Shown here piece after piece: positions 10,401 to 19,789 of a stretch of 64,000 nucleotides of DNA. The number at the start of each line of letters is the position of its first letter. The stretch's first letter is position 1. The stretch comes from Anas platyrhynchos. Its lineage: Eukaryota > Chordata > Aves > Anseriformes > Anatidae. The translations under genes and the position numbers were made by a program. Below the pieces are notes generated by a model. That model was not told the DNA's origin. It did no database searches and was given only the letters and a program-made list of their open reading frames with translations. The stretch is from positions 2,487,501-2,551,500 of the forward strand of contig NC_092602.1 in assembly GCF_047663525.1 (NCBI RefSeq), in the 5' to 3' direction.

Positions 10401-13010
10401 CAGATGATGATGGAACAGAAGATGAAGGATCTCGTCAACCAAGACGTGTCACTTATGATGTCTCTAAGTTGATAAACTATCCAGGCTTTAATATCTCCAC
10501 TCCAAGTGGGATTCCAGATGTAAGTGACTCTCCCCTCTTTCTGAACAGCGTGCTGAGTAACAGTCATTGCAGTTAGCAATTTAAGTTTAATGTTATGTTA
10601 AGTTTAATGTTATGCATTCTGCATCTGATGATTTTCTTTCAACAGCCTTTTAAGTGCTTGATTTGGGGGTGGGAGCTGCTGAGGTAATTGATATGGCACC
10701 TATCTGATACATCTGACCATGCTTCTGGGGTATTTATTTCCTTTATGAGACTAACAGGAGCCTAGGGAGATATTTGGGTTTCTCGTAAAGACAAAACTTT
10801 ACAAGTGTGAGTGCCTCTTCATTCCCCCTATCTACATTTTCAGAATATTCTTGGAATATGAAAGTTACTGTGGGTGTTCTCACAATTTTGACTAAAGAAA
10901 GCTGCATAAGACCGGTGTGCAATCTCTGGCCAAAAGTTCGTATTTAAGTTCTATTTACCCCTGTTAAATGAGGTTTATGACAAGAAAATAGATTTGTCTG
11001 GGCTTGTTAATGTCTTAGCATTTCTGTTAATTTTTTCCTGTCATGTTTTTAGCCAATCATACGCATCATTCAGCCTTATTTCTCTTTTTTATTGTTGTAG
11101 GAATGGCAGATATTTGGTTCCATACCCATGCAGCCATCTCAACAGAAGGAGGTTTTTGCTAACTACCTTACTAATTTTCATGCGGTAAATATATTTTAAT
11201 ATTGTTAATTAAAAAAAAAGTTTTATTGTATTTAGCGAAGCCAGTGATTCTCTTTATATCTTCATTTAGACTTATTGAAACTACCAGGTGTGAAATCCTG
11301 ATGCTTTTGTTAGTTTTACAGTAACGCTGTAATGATTTTTTTTTTCACTGCAGTGAACCAGTCAGATAGTCAGTATCTTGTTTTATCTGTTCTAACAAAA
11401 AGAGAGCTTCATGTTTAGAGTAAATTCCATTTTTCCAGTGTTCATAGGCAGATCACAGTTGTGCAGTATTTTTTAAACGGTTATGAAAAAAAGAAGCTGT
11501 AAACTTTTACAGCCTAAAAGTGGTCTTGGTTCCAGAACTCCCTAATAAGAGAACTTACCTGCTGTAGACATGATATACAGGGTAATTTCAATATAGTGAC
11601 TTGAGAAAACACAGTCCTTTCATTTGCCATGTAAACCTAAGCAAAATTTCAGTTCTGTTCAGTTGCATTAAATTTCTTAAACTTCAGTGTCTAGTTTCCA
11701 AACTCAGTCAAATAATTGTATAACTACAAAATTGCTTTAAACCTATTCTTATAGCTGGACATACTAGATTGCATAATCTAATTCTAATTTCTTCTGTTTT
11801 CCTGGATAATTTCTTTTCAGCCAAGTCCAAAATCTAGCAATAAAAGGCCTGCATCGAAATCAAGTTCTCATCATTCAAAACGACCAAAAGAAGACAACCT
11901 GGAAGAAACAGTAGCTGACATGGACATAGATTCCGGTATAGTTATTCTGCTTTTTTTTTTTTTTCCTTCCCTAGTTTCAATTTTTATTTTCAAAGTAACT
12001 TCTCTGAATTAAAATGTTAGCGTTGATAGTTTCAGTGGATGTTGAAACCTTCAAAAAGTTTATTCTATCTCAGCTGAAAAACAGGTATGGGATTATATTA
12101 GTGTGCTAGTTATTCAGAGTATCGGCATACTTGAATCTCATCCTAGTCAGGTTTCAGATTCTAATAGCTGTTCTTTAATCTGTTTCCAGATGTCGAAGCA
12201 TCTCAAAGATCTCAAGCTCATAACAGTTTTGAGTTCCAACCTCCACTGCCACCTGGACCTCCACTGATTTCAACTCCTCCTCCTTTACCACAAGGCACGC
12301 CTCCACCTACTCCACAACGTCTTACACCAACTCAACCTCCAACACCCACCCACCCTCCTCTTCCTAAGACAACTCCACCATTGAATCCTTCCAGTGATGT
12401 TGTTCCTCAACCAAAAATAGTGGATTCAACCATGGATGAAGATACTTTAACCTTGGAAGAGCTAGAGGAACAGCAGAGGTTAATTTGGGCAGCACTGGAG
12501 CAGGCAGAAAGCACAAACAGTGACTCTGATATCCCTGTTGATACACCTTTAACTGGAAATTCTGTTACATCATCGCCGTCTAGGAACGAAATAGATCTTG
12601 TTGCAGAAGTAAGATCATCTGAAACGATGGTCACGGTGGAAACAAAGCTTTCTAGTGTCAGCGAACAGGTATCAGAAAATGAACATTCTTTAACTGGTCC
12701 TAATGCAGAAGGTAATTTACTTAATTTAAAGGAAAATCCTGATAATTCAGACTCTGAAGGCATGCTGGATAACACCATGCCTGCTCCCAACTGTGAAGTT
12801 AACAATGGAGAAAATGCAGGTGGTAATAAAGTGGTGACAAGCACTGAATCATCCACAAAAAACTCAAGTCCTGTTCCTGATATGAGCAAGTTTGCTGTAG
12901 GTATAACACCATTTGAATTTGAAAATATGGCAGAATCAACAGGTGTGTATCTTCGAATAAGAAGTGTGTTAAAGAACTCCCCAAGAAACCAGCAAAAGAA
13001 AAAGACTTGA
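1306..13010 (+). CDS. ZCCHC8: ZCCHC8, NEXT complex scaffold (complete, 14 coding exons)
   Basis: Zinc finger CCHC domain-containing protein 8 bridges the RNA helicase MTR4 and the RNA-binding protein RBM7 in the nuclear exosome targeting complex, which sends promoter upstream transcripts, enhancer RNAs and other short-lived nuclear RNAs to the exosome. Coding exons: 1306-1495, 2328-2370, 2971-3045, 3535-3640, 4221-4298, 4614-4717, 6430-6495, 8363-8423, 8877-9019, 9631-9773, 10404-10519, 11101-11184, 11821-11935, 12190-13010. They join in frame to 2145 nt, 714 residues plus stop; I recall human as about 707. Visible parts: acidic and coiled-coil N-terminus, CCHC knuckle (Cys226, Cys229, His234, Cys239), PSP domain (about 282-335), proline-rich segment (459-505) and a conserved C-terminal segment (671-714). 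The start ATG has a strong context (A at -3, G at +4). Two introns look U12-type. Confidence 0.95.
1496..2327 (+). other. ZCCHC8: ZCCHC8 intron 1, U12-type AT-AC intron
   Basis: The donor ATATCCTG (1496-1503) matches the minor-spliceosome consensus ATATCCTT at seven of eight positions. TTCCTTAAC at 2308-2316 is a perfect U12 branch-site consensus. The intron ends in AC at 2326-2327, 12 nt after the branch A at 2315, and there is no polypyrimidine tract before the acceptor. Joining 1495 to 2328 gives A+AT (Asn), then Gln-Glu-Leu-Lys, which restores the conserved protein. It is a phase 1 intron. It also contains T-runs and no other feature. Confidence 0.93.
2308..2316 (+). promoter_or_regulatory. 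ZCCHC8: U12 branch site TTCCTTAAC of ZCCHC8 intron 1
   Basis: Exact match to the U12 branch consensus TTCCTTRAY, lying 12 nt from the AC acceptor and so inside the usual 10-16 nt range for minor introns. The presumed branch nucleotide is A2315. Confidence 0.9.
2328..2370 (+). CDS. ZCCHC8: ZCCHC8 coding exon 2
   Basis: A 43-nt exon. AT completes Asn64, then come Q-E-L-K-R-K-L-N-I-L-T-R-P (65-77) and AG of Ser78. The donor GTACGT at 2371 is ordinary. The exon is too short for an ORF scan and was found by its match to the conserved coiled-coil sequence and by phase on both sides. Confidence 0.93.
2971..3045 (+). CDS. ZCCHC8: ZCCHC8 coding exon 3
   Basis: T completes Ser78, then G-I-S-V-D-N-S-K-L-D-G-P-L-L-Q-I-L-F-M-N-N-V-I-S (79-102) and AA of Lys103. 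The donor is GTAAGT at 3046. This segment is highly conserved in vertebrate ZCCHC8. Confidence 0.95.
3535..3640 (+). CDS. ZCCHC8: ZCCHC8 coding exon 4
   Basis: Completes Lys103 and encodes residues 104-138, beginning Q-Y-H-Q-E-I-E-D-F-V. It lies between a TTGCAG acceptor and a GTACTG donor and ends in phase 0. It continues the helical N-terminal half. Confidence 0.95.
4221..4298 (+). CDS. ZCCHC8: ZCCHC8 coding exon 5
   Basis: 26 codons (139-164), from P-S-S-V-L-L-E-E-D to K-E-A-F-S, between a TTATGTCAG acceptor and a GTAAGT donor. Phase 0 at both ends. Confidence 0.94.
4614..4717 (+). CDS. ZCCHC8: ZCCHC8 coding exon 6
   Basis: Residues 165-198 (V-V-G-S-V-L-Y-F-T-N-F to W-E-I-P) plus AA of Lys199. 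The donor GTATCCTG at 4718 fits the U12 consensus RTATCCTT much better than the U2 donor consensus (C at +5). Confidence 0.95.
4718..6429 (+). other. ZCCHC8: ZCCHC8 intron 6, probable U12-type GT-AG intron
   Basis: The donor GTATCCTG differs from the U12 consensus GTATCCTT at one position. Near the 3' end, TTCCTTATT (6410-6418) resembles the U12 branch consensus with its A at 6416, 13 nt from the AG at 6428-6429. The sequence between branch and acceptor is not pyrimidine-rich. The intron is phase 2. The branch site is less perfect than that of intron 1, so this call is weaker. A T-rich tract near 5850-5872 is the only other feature in this 1.7 kb. Confidence 0.78.
6430..6495 (+). CDS. ZCCHC8: ZCCHC8 coding exon 7
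   Basis: A 66-nt exon. A completes Lys199, then Y-H-Q-V-F-S-Q-I-L-S-L-D-G-Q-E-I-Q-V-K-P-K (200-220) and AG of Arg221. The donor is GTTTGT at 6496. The acceptor TAAAG lacks a polypyrimidine tract, in line with the U12-type intron upstream. Confidence 0.93.
6496..8362 (+). other. ZCCHC8: ZCCHC8 intron 7
   Basis: A 1.87-kb U2-type intron (donor GTTTGT, acceptor TTAAGCAG). It holds the CR1 fragment at about 7755-7975. Several short open frames in it have no recognisable product and are treated as chance. Confidence 0.85.
7755..7975 (+). mobile_element. CR1 LINE 3' fragment
   Basis: Runs from a segment like the CR1 phrase for a coding end (AGCTTTTTCACCATTAGGAG) through TTCAAGACCTGATTGGATAA and CCTGGTCTGATCTCATAGCT to GAGGTCCAACCTGAATTATT and a terminal TTCTATTAC-like repeat. 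This is the familiar 3' region of amniote CR1 elements. It is 5'-truncated, in gene orientation, and non-coding. It is the best single clue that the genome is sauropsid. Confidence 0.88.
8363..8423 (+). CDS. ZCCHC8: ZCCHC8 coding exon 8 (CCHC zinc knuckle)
   Basis: Completes Arg221, then residues 222-241, P-K-P-H-C-F-N-C-G-S-E-E-H-Q-M-K-D-C-P-K. The knuckle C-x2-C-x4-H-x4-C (Cys226, Cys229, His234, Cys239) is intact. It lies between a TTAAGCAG acceptor and a GTAAAC donor. Confidence 0.97.
8877..9019 (+). CDS. ZCCHC8: ZCCHC8 coding exon 9
   Basis: Residues 242-288, beginning P-R-N-A-A-R-I-S-E-K-R-K-E-Y and ending F-K-P-G-V-I, plus AG of Ser289. It carries the basic linker and the start of the PSP domain. 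Donor GTATCT. Confidence 0.96.
9631..9773 (+). CDS. ZCCHC8: ZCCHC8 coding exon 10 (PSP domain)
   Basis: Completes Ser289 and encodes residues 290-336, with the PSP-domain signature L-P-P-F-I-Y-R-M-R-Q-L-G-Y-P-P-G-W-L (303-320). PSP domains occur in spliceosome-associated proline-rich proteins. The proline-rich contact surface for the RBM7 RRM lies in this part of the human protein. Acceptor TTTAACTCAG after a 20-T tract. Confidence 0.97.
10404..10519 (+). CDS. ZCCHC8: ZCCHC8 coding exon 11
   Basis: Completes Asp337 and encodes residues 338-375. An acidic start (D-D-G-T-E-D-E) is followed by the conserved V-S-K-L-I-N-Y-P-G-F-N-I-S-T-P. Donor GTAAGT, phase 0 end. Confidence 0.95.
11101..11184 (+). 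CDS. ZCCHC8: ZCCHC8 coding exon 12
   Basis: 28 codons (376-403), E-W-Q-I-F-G-S-I-P-M to N-Y-L-T-N-F-H-A. Acceptor TTGTTGTAG, donor GTAAAT, phase 0 at both ends. Confidence 0.94.
11821..11935 (+). CDS. ZCCHC8: ZCCHC8 coding exon 13
   Basis: Residues 404-441 and the first base of Asp442. A Lys/Ser/Arg-rich stretch (K-R-P-A-S-K-S-S-S-H-H) resembles a nuclear localisation segment, followed by an acidic stretch (M-D-I-D-S). Acceptor TTCTTTTCAG, donor GTATAG. Confidence 0.93.
12190..13010 (+). CDS. ZCCHC8: ZCCHC8 coding exon 14 (last)
   Basis: Completes Asp442 and encodes residues 443-714, with stop TGA at 13008-13010. Order: a proline-rich segment (459-505); the conserved helix L-T-L-E-E-L-E-E-Q-Q-R-L-I-W-A-A-L-E (528-545); a fast-changing Ser/Glu/Asn-rich stretch; and the conserved end beginning P-D-M-S-K-F-A-V-G-I-T-P-F at 671. 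The human equivalent of this end contacts and stimulates MTR4. Confidence 0.97.
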
Positions 13011-13720
13011 GTTTAACTGGTCTTCCTTTGTTTCATTATGTCCAAATTCCTGCACCCTTTACTCTACTCCAGTTTTACAAACTCAGATAACCTTCCTTAT
13101 CCTTTTGTAGGAAGGAGAATATCTTGACAAATACAGCTCTGCCCTGTTCTTCCTTGAAACTGAAGTGTTAATGCAGGACTTCCACCTTCACCAGGACCAA
13201 TGCGACCAGAAAATACACAAGAATTTTCCCAAATTGCATCCTTCCACTAAGAAATAACAGGACTATAGATTTGTTAAGAACAATTTTCTTGCCAATACAT
13301 GAAACTCTAAGAAGAGGAATTTGTTGTTTTGCTGTTCGTTACTTCAGCTAAGAATTATATTGTCCTTGAGTTTCAGGTGGATTGGTGATTTTTTTTATAT
13401 CTGTTCTTTGTATAATAATCTATACTTTATAGATTTTGCTAATTATCCTGTAGATAAGTTTAATATATTCAGAATGTTTTTAAGAAGTGCTAATGTTAAG
13501 ATTTCCCACATCAAAATCTTGGAAATTGGATGAAAATGATCAGGGATTACCAGCATTATCTTCACCATTTCAAGTATTTTTATAAGTTTTTATTTATGTG
13601 GGTCGGTTTTAATTACCACTGTATCTTTTGTAACATCCTTCTTCATGTAAACTTGCTGTACATATGTGTTCATTTTTATGTACAGAGGTTTAATAAATGA
13701 ACTTTTATAAAGATCTTTTT
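13011..13720 (+). other. ZCCHC8: ZCCHC8 3' UTR
   Basis: Untranslated, AT-rich, with no sustained frame, ending just after the AATAAA at 13692-13697. T-rich sequence follows (about 13714-13720). Longer forms using the hexamer at 14137-14142 are possible. Confidence 0.7.
13692..13697 (+). promoter_or_regulatory. ZCCHC8: Poly(A) signal AATAAA, ZCCHC8
   Basis: Canonical hexamer 682 nt after the ZCCHC8 stop, followed within 25 nt by a T-rich element. A second copy at 14137-14142 is an alternative distal signal. Confidence 0.65.
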
Positions 13721-16700
13721 TTAATTGGATTCCTAAACCATTAAACTGCTGTTTTTTGGAAAGGAGCCAGTCAAGACAATTAGGAAAAAGAAGCTGATTA
13801 AAATGAAGGTGGAGAGAGTTGATTATTTTAGGAAAGGTCACAACTGTTGGGTTCAAGTTTTTATAAACAAGAAGCTGTTAAAATGATTGTAGCTACTTAA
13901 AATAGAACTTGCCCATACCGCTCAGTTCTCATTATCTGAAGAACTTCTGAAAGGACAAAGCTTAGAAGTGTTATAATTCTGCTTATTAATTGTTCTAATG
14001 CTTTTTTTTCCCTTCTCTCAACTGTCTTCAGAGCGACTGACAGGTGGAATGGCTGTACATATACATTGCCAGCAGAGGGAGCACTGGTTTGGTTTAACAG
14101 TATTCATTGAAGCTGGTAAAGCATTTATTTGCCCTTAATAAATGCAGGGAAAAAGTATTTCTAGCCGTGTAAGATGCACAGTAAAACAATCTTTTCAAGA
14201 ATCTAAGAAAACACTTGTGATGGAGTGACATTCTAGCATGTGTTTGATAAGATAACTTCAGAGATTGATCCTATTCTCCAAAAACCTCAGCTTTACTGAT
14301 TGCAGGTATTTTCCAAAGGTCCTTATAATGCGTCAAATCACTACGCTCTCTATTTCAATGCCTAGGAAAAGCCCAACCTTTTGCAGATAAAGTGTTTCTT
14401 TTTTCTTTTTTCCTTTTGTTGTTCTAAACTTTACAGGAAAGGAAACCTGAAGTGTCTTTATACGTGAACTACTTGTCTTCTGAGAGGCTGAAAAAGTTCT
14501 GTTTGCAGCGTATACCAGTTCAGTTTATCTCATTGCATTTGGAAAGTAGAGGTCCAAGTAAAATATTTATCATACAAACTAAAACGATAGACTTTTTTAG
14601 TTTTTCTAGGAAAAATTAAGAGTACTGCTTTCTGAGCCAGAAATTGAAAATTTGAAATTGAAATGCTTCCAGCTTCTGTGCACTTCACAAAGAAAGCTCT
14701 GATGGGAATCACATACAGATTTTGTGCTTTCTCCGTGCTTCCTCCCATGAATTTAAAAGCCAGTAATCACAGTTGACACAAGCTATTATATGCTGTGTGC
14801 TGCATCACTCACATGTGGGTAATAATGTGATGCAGGGCATGAGGTAATGATTTCAAGTGTACACACCTTTTGGGTGTGTTGAGGTGCTCATATTTTAAAC
14901 ATGCAGTTCTCACCCCACACCTTAGAAGATCTTTTTTTAATAGCCCTTTTGAAATGCTCCTTTAGTAAGGCATGCAGACTTTACAGGGATAGTTACATGT
15001 TTGTGCCTTGCTTGCAGACACAAGACGAAAATCATCTTCATATTATATGCATAGAACTCTCTAGTTCTATACTTAATTCTTCCTGTTCGCAATAAATTCA
15101 TAATAAATTGCCCTTCCACATACCTATTTTGATCAATTAAGTCCTCTGTGTTTCTACAAATTCTTACTTGCACCTAAACTAGCTGTTAACTTTATTGCTT
15201 CCAAGTTTTAAATTGAAGGAATTGGAGTAAGAATAAAGCAAAGTCATTTTGGTAACCCAGCTTTTAATGTAACATCAAATTCTAGCTTAAATATGGTTAA
15301 TGCTTTATTTTACAAGGTTTTGAACTTTGCTCTGGGCACCCTTGTAGTTTCTGGGAAAAAACTACTTCATTTTCGGAAGATGTCTCCTGGTATCTAAAGC
15401 AAATGTTATCTTGGGAGGCTTGGGACAGGGATGGACTCCATTTGGTGTCGTGTATTCATATCCATTGGAATATTTTTGCAAAGTGACTGGCCTGACTGGT
15501 TGTTCAAGTCAGCAAATACTGTTCTCCACCTGTAGTCTGATACAAAGGGAAGTACACAGACACCATATTTGAATTAAAATTCCTACGGTTAGTACTGTGC
15601 CCATTTAATAATCTTAGTCTTTTGTTGCTTTTTGTTTGTTTGTTTTGATAAAAATTGTTTGTTTTGTTTTGTTTGAAAGCCTTTTGCAAATGGTGAGCTC
15701 TGTGCTATACATGTAAGACACGTATTTAGATCAGGATGGGGAGTTACCCCTGCTGTTTCTCTCATGATTAGGAAAGAGTGCATCTTGATCTTAAAAGTAT
15801 TTATCTATACTTTCACTGTTCTTACCAAGTACTATACATTGTTGCTGCACTAAAGATGTTTCTGATTACTGAATTTCTTTAATCTTTCAGGTACAGCTAC
15901 TCAAATTGTTTTTGTATATTGTAACTGCACTCAGATCACACTGCAGTCTGAGAAAAGCTGAATAGCAAAGTATTTCTGGTACTTTTAAGTCGTGCTCCCA
16001 TGGTGATAGGTGTGGCATAATAACCTAGATTAGAGCTTACTAAAATGAATAATAAAATTTGTAATGGGGTGGGTATAGTGTGAGCAGGCATCACTCAGAT
16101 TTTCCCACGAATTCCTGTTGGCATGATATTCATGTTCATTTATAGCATTGGGATCAGTGAAAGTATTTAGAACTGCTATTGCACATCTGAAAAATAATCT
16201 GTACAAAATATTGAGGGCATCAATCAGGTGATTAATTATGTCTTAAAGAGGTTTGCATTTCTAACTCATTTTTTATAACCTAATTCACAGTGCTTAAAAT
16301 GTCACGAAAAGAGCAATAGCTGAGATTCTAGAAGATACCTGAAAGATACGGTAGCTAGAAGAAGAATTAATTTACTGCAAACTCAGTGAGGCAGGATAGC
16401 TGAAAAACAACTAAGGGAAGGAAAAAGCTCAAGTATGACTCAAGTGTCTCAAAAGCAGTTGTAATTCCTATGGAACTCTGGAGTACCTTCATTTTGTACC
16501 ACAGTTGTAATGCCCCTGGTAAGTAAATACCATTGAAGCTTGATGTTGTTCCTAAGAATATGTTGCATAGCTTATAGTTGTGTTTATATTTAAGGTGGTT
16601 GGGAGGGGACGAATCAGGAATTAGTCCTTGAAGAAGCTTACAGGCAGGATGAATATAATAACATGGTAATTAATGTGTAAGTGACAATTGGACACTTCCT

Positions 16701-17670
16701 AAACTTTAGTTAATTACAAGCAGCAGAGATTTAACGTAAGATTTTTTTGCAACTCAATACTTAGCTGTTATGTCTGAACAAAAACTGATTTACCCTTTGT
16801 TTATAAGCTTGGCACTCTCAATAGGAACAAAAGACCTGCTTCTCTGCAGGTGAGAAATCAAGCTCTTGTTTTGTGTTTTTTTTTTTTTTTTACATAGGTG
16901 GTGGAATGATTTGGATGATCTATCTTCTTTAACAGAATACAGTTTCTCAGTTATCTGTAAAATGAAACGCTCATAATCTGTGACCGTTATTGTTGTTCAA
17001 TTAAGTACCTTGTTTAAACAAGCATGCCAAAGAGATTCATTAAATACTGTTCTCTATTGTTTAACCCACATTTGCTAGAACAAATAATGTAAACTTGAAT
17101 GCAAATTTGTCTTGTGTAAAACACCAGCAAAGAACATAGACTTGCAGGGTTTTTTTGTGACTGTTGAGCTAGGGAAGATGAACACTAAGTATGTTGGGAA
17201 CGGAATCTTTTTTTGTAGCCTTCCAACCCACTAAGCTGTGAAAGTAATTATGTAGTCTGCAATAGTTTTTTAAAACTCACTTCTCGAGGACAAAAACATG
17301 TGATATACATGAGTCAAAGTGCTAGAACAAAGGCATTACTAAGTTTTATACGTGATACTTAAGACTAAAAAGGGCTGTTTTTCTTCTAGGCTAACCTATT
17401 AGTCAAAGGCTGCCAATTTAAATGACATAAATTTAAAGCAAAAAAATATAGAGCAAGCACAAGGCTTCAGGACACTAAATCTTGGGATCTTATATAGCTG
17501 TAAATAGATGAGGAAAATGCACCACTGAGGTTAAAAGGCAGGGCAGAGGTAGCAGGGGGGAATCCTCTTGTGTTTTTGCAAAAACAAACCACTACAGGAA
17601 AAAAAAATAATAGTACAAATTTCTGTACTGGGATTTGTGAAGCAGCACTTCAGTAAGAAAAAGGTAGCTA

Positions 17671-17702
17671 GTTTGTTTTTTGTTTTGTTTTGTTTTGTTT
17701 TG
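17671..17702 (+). repeat. (GTTTT)n simple repeat
   Basis: Four to five copies of a GTTTT unit in the intergenic region. A related GTTT/GTTTT tract lies near 15625-15680. Confidence 0.7.
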
Positions 17703-18894
17703 AAGCAGGTGTGGCCAACTATAGATACTGCTCGTAGAAATTCTGTTTAAAAACTGCTAAATGTACATATTGAAGAGATCGTTCAGAGGAAGAAAAAAAA
17801 TCCTATATTCAAAATTTTATACTTGCGTGGATATGTCTCATTGGATATAAAAATGGAACTCTTAAGTCAGGATATCCCTAAATGCAGTTCCAAAAGAATA
17901 ACATTTTAGCCATTCAGAAAGTTTTTGTACTTTCGGATCCTTCACAAAGCTGAAAAACCACCTTCAACTGATGTTCCCACATTACTGAGGGGAATGGTTT
18001 TAATTCTAAGTAGACCCTGTAGTTGTGGCCAGGATACTGGTAGTTATGTCAGCAACTTAAATTTCCCTGGAGCGTCCAGCCATTCCTGTTTTCATAGTTA
18101 CGTGTTAACTGATCTGCCTGAAATCACGCAGCTCAGAAGAGAGCCACTAGTACTTGAATCAAAGACGTTCTGGCATTTGATCATATGCAGTCCTTTGTAG
18201 TACCATGAATTTTAGAACTGGCATCTTCTTTTATAACAATTGCTATAAATTGGATGTGAACATACTAGATGCATTCTTTGTTATCACACTCTGCATATAT
18301 CCAAGGGTACACTGGTACATAGAAATGAAGTCAACCGTTTTTAATTGGGATGAATTCATTAAACTTAAGTTAGAATTGCTCCAAAGCTACTTGTTCTTGG
18401 TTTGAAGGTTGATACTGCTTCACTGATGGATAACTAACTCCCGTGTTTCTCTCAAGATGACTTCAATCTTGAAGCTATGGTTCTGTTCACTAAAAATGAC
18501 AATAACAAGCAAAGATGCATTTGCTTTATATTGATATATGCAACATCATTCTCAATTCTTGCTTTACAAACAGGACATTTTTAGTTTTAATTTTGCAAAG
18601 AAGTAAAGACAGCTACTTACACATTTGAACCATATTTTGTCTATAATTTCACCATTGTTTTTGCTTACTGCTTACACTTAGTGAAGTTGTGAAAGACCAA
18701 CACAAACTTACAAGTTTTAGCTCACTATCTTCAATAGTAAGATGACTTCTACTTGATGTGTTTTATATTAAATACAACAGTCTAGTATTGCTTAATAAAA
18801 CGTCTGATGTTGTGCATTGAACTGAATACTCTTGAAATCAACCTTCATGTTAATAAATTCTCCAAGACAAAAATCAAATTAATGAAGAAAAACA

Positions 18895-18919
18895 CTTTAC
18901 AGAAAAGTGTTCTGTAAAG
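18895..18919. repeat. Inverted repeat, 10-bp stem
   Basis: CTTTACAGAA (18895-18904) and TTCTGTAAAG (18910-18919) are perfect reverse complements around a 5-nt loop. A further direct copy of the right half, GTGTTTTGTAAAG, follows after an A-run at about 18929-18941. Confidence 0.7.
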
Positions 18920-19789
18920 AAAAAAAAAGTGTTTTGTAAAGAGTCTAACTCTCAGGTTTTTAACCTAATTAATTCAATGTTGTTAAGGATTATTTCCTTA
19001 GCTAGGGACTACTGTGTCAGTTTTTTAGTTTTAAGCAATAATTGGCTCTGTACTTCTAAATACAATCTATAATTAAATTCTGAACTTTTTTCAACAAAAT
19101 TTTATCAAATTTTTCAGGGAGGAAGAAGGGTGGCTGGCTGTACATGGATTTGAGTATCTGTTTCAACATCTACTGGCCATGGTAAGAGCTTCTTCTTTAC
19201 ACTTAGGAAGTGAAATTCTCACAAACATTGCTAAATGCTGATCTAGTTGAAACCCATTATTTGGGGGACTGCGTCACACCATTTTGTGCTTCACCATGCT
19301 GGATTAATGCCAAAGAATGAAGCCAAGATGAATCACATATTGCAATTGGTCTCCAGCAATGGAACTGCTTCCTCATCACCCTTTTTGTTTGAATGGTATC
19401 ATGCATAAACTAAATGATCTATGGGACTGCAAACAGGTTTGCTATGTGATGAATTCAGCAATTACGGGCCAACTCTAGCTGGACCCTGTTGCCTGTTTAT
19501 AAAAGAGGCAGAAAAGTGAAGCAGAGCTGTTTGATTTAGCCTTGAAAATTGATATTAAATAGTTGATGATGGTGTGGAGCTACTGCCACAGCCCTTTAAA
19601 CTTTACAAAGGGGAAGGATGCCAGGTTCCAGGGTCTTCCTTCACAATGAGAATTCAAATAGAGGATGAGAAGGAATCACAAATTCCTGGGCGTCAGGACA
19701 AAAGGAAAATGGAGAGAAGAAGCCGCCAGTAAAGTTAGTCGTCCATTAAGAGCTCTGCGCTTCATGCCGCCCTGTCTCTTTTCCCCACC

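Larger units (their letters stand above)
8424..12189 (+). other. ZCCHC8: ZCCHC8 introns 8-13 (U2-type)
   Basis: Introns 8424-8876, 9020-9630, 9774-10403, 10520-11100, 11185-11820 and 11936-12189 between exons 8 and 14. All have GT-AG ends. Long T tracts sit before the acceptor of exon 10 (about 9604-9623) and after exon 13 (about 11951-11964). Nothing else is recognisable in them. Confidence 0.8.

Noticed and set aside
12407..12889. Minus-strand 160-codon ORF in ZCCHC8 exon 14
   Set aside because: Antisense shadow of the real coding exon, which is confirmed by homology and phase.
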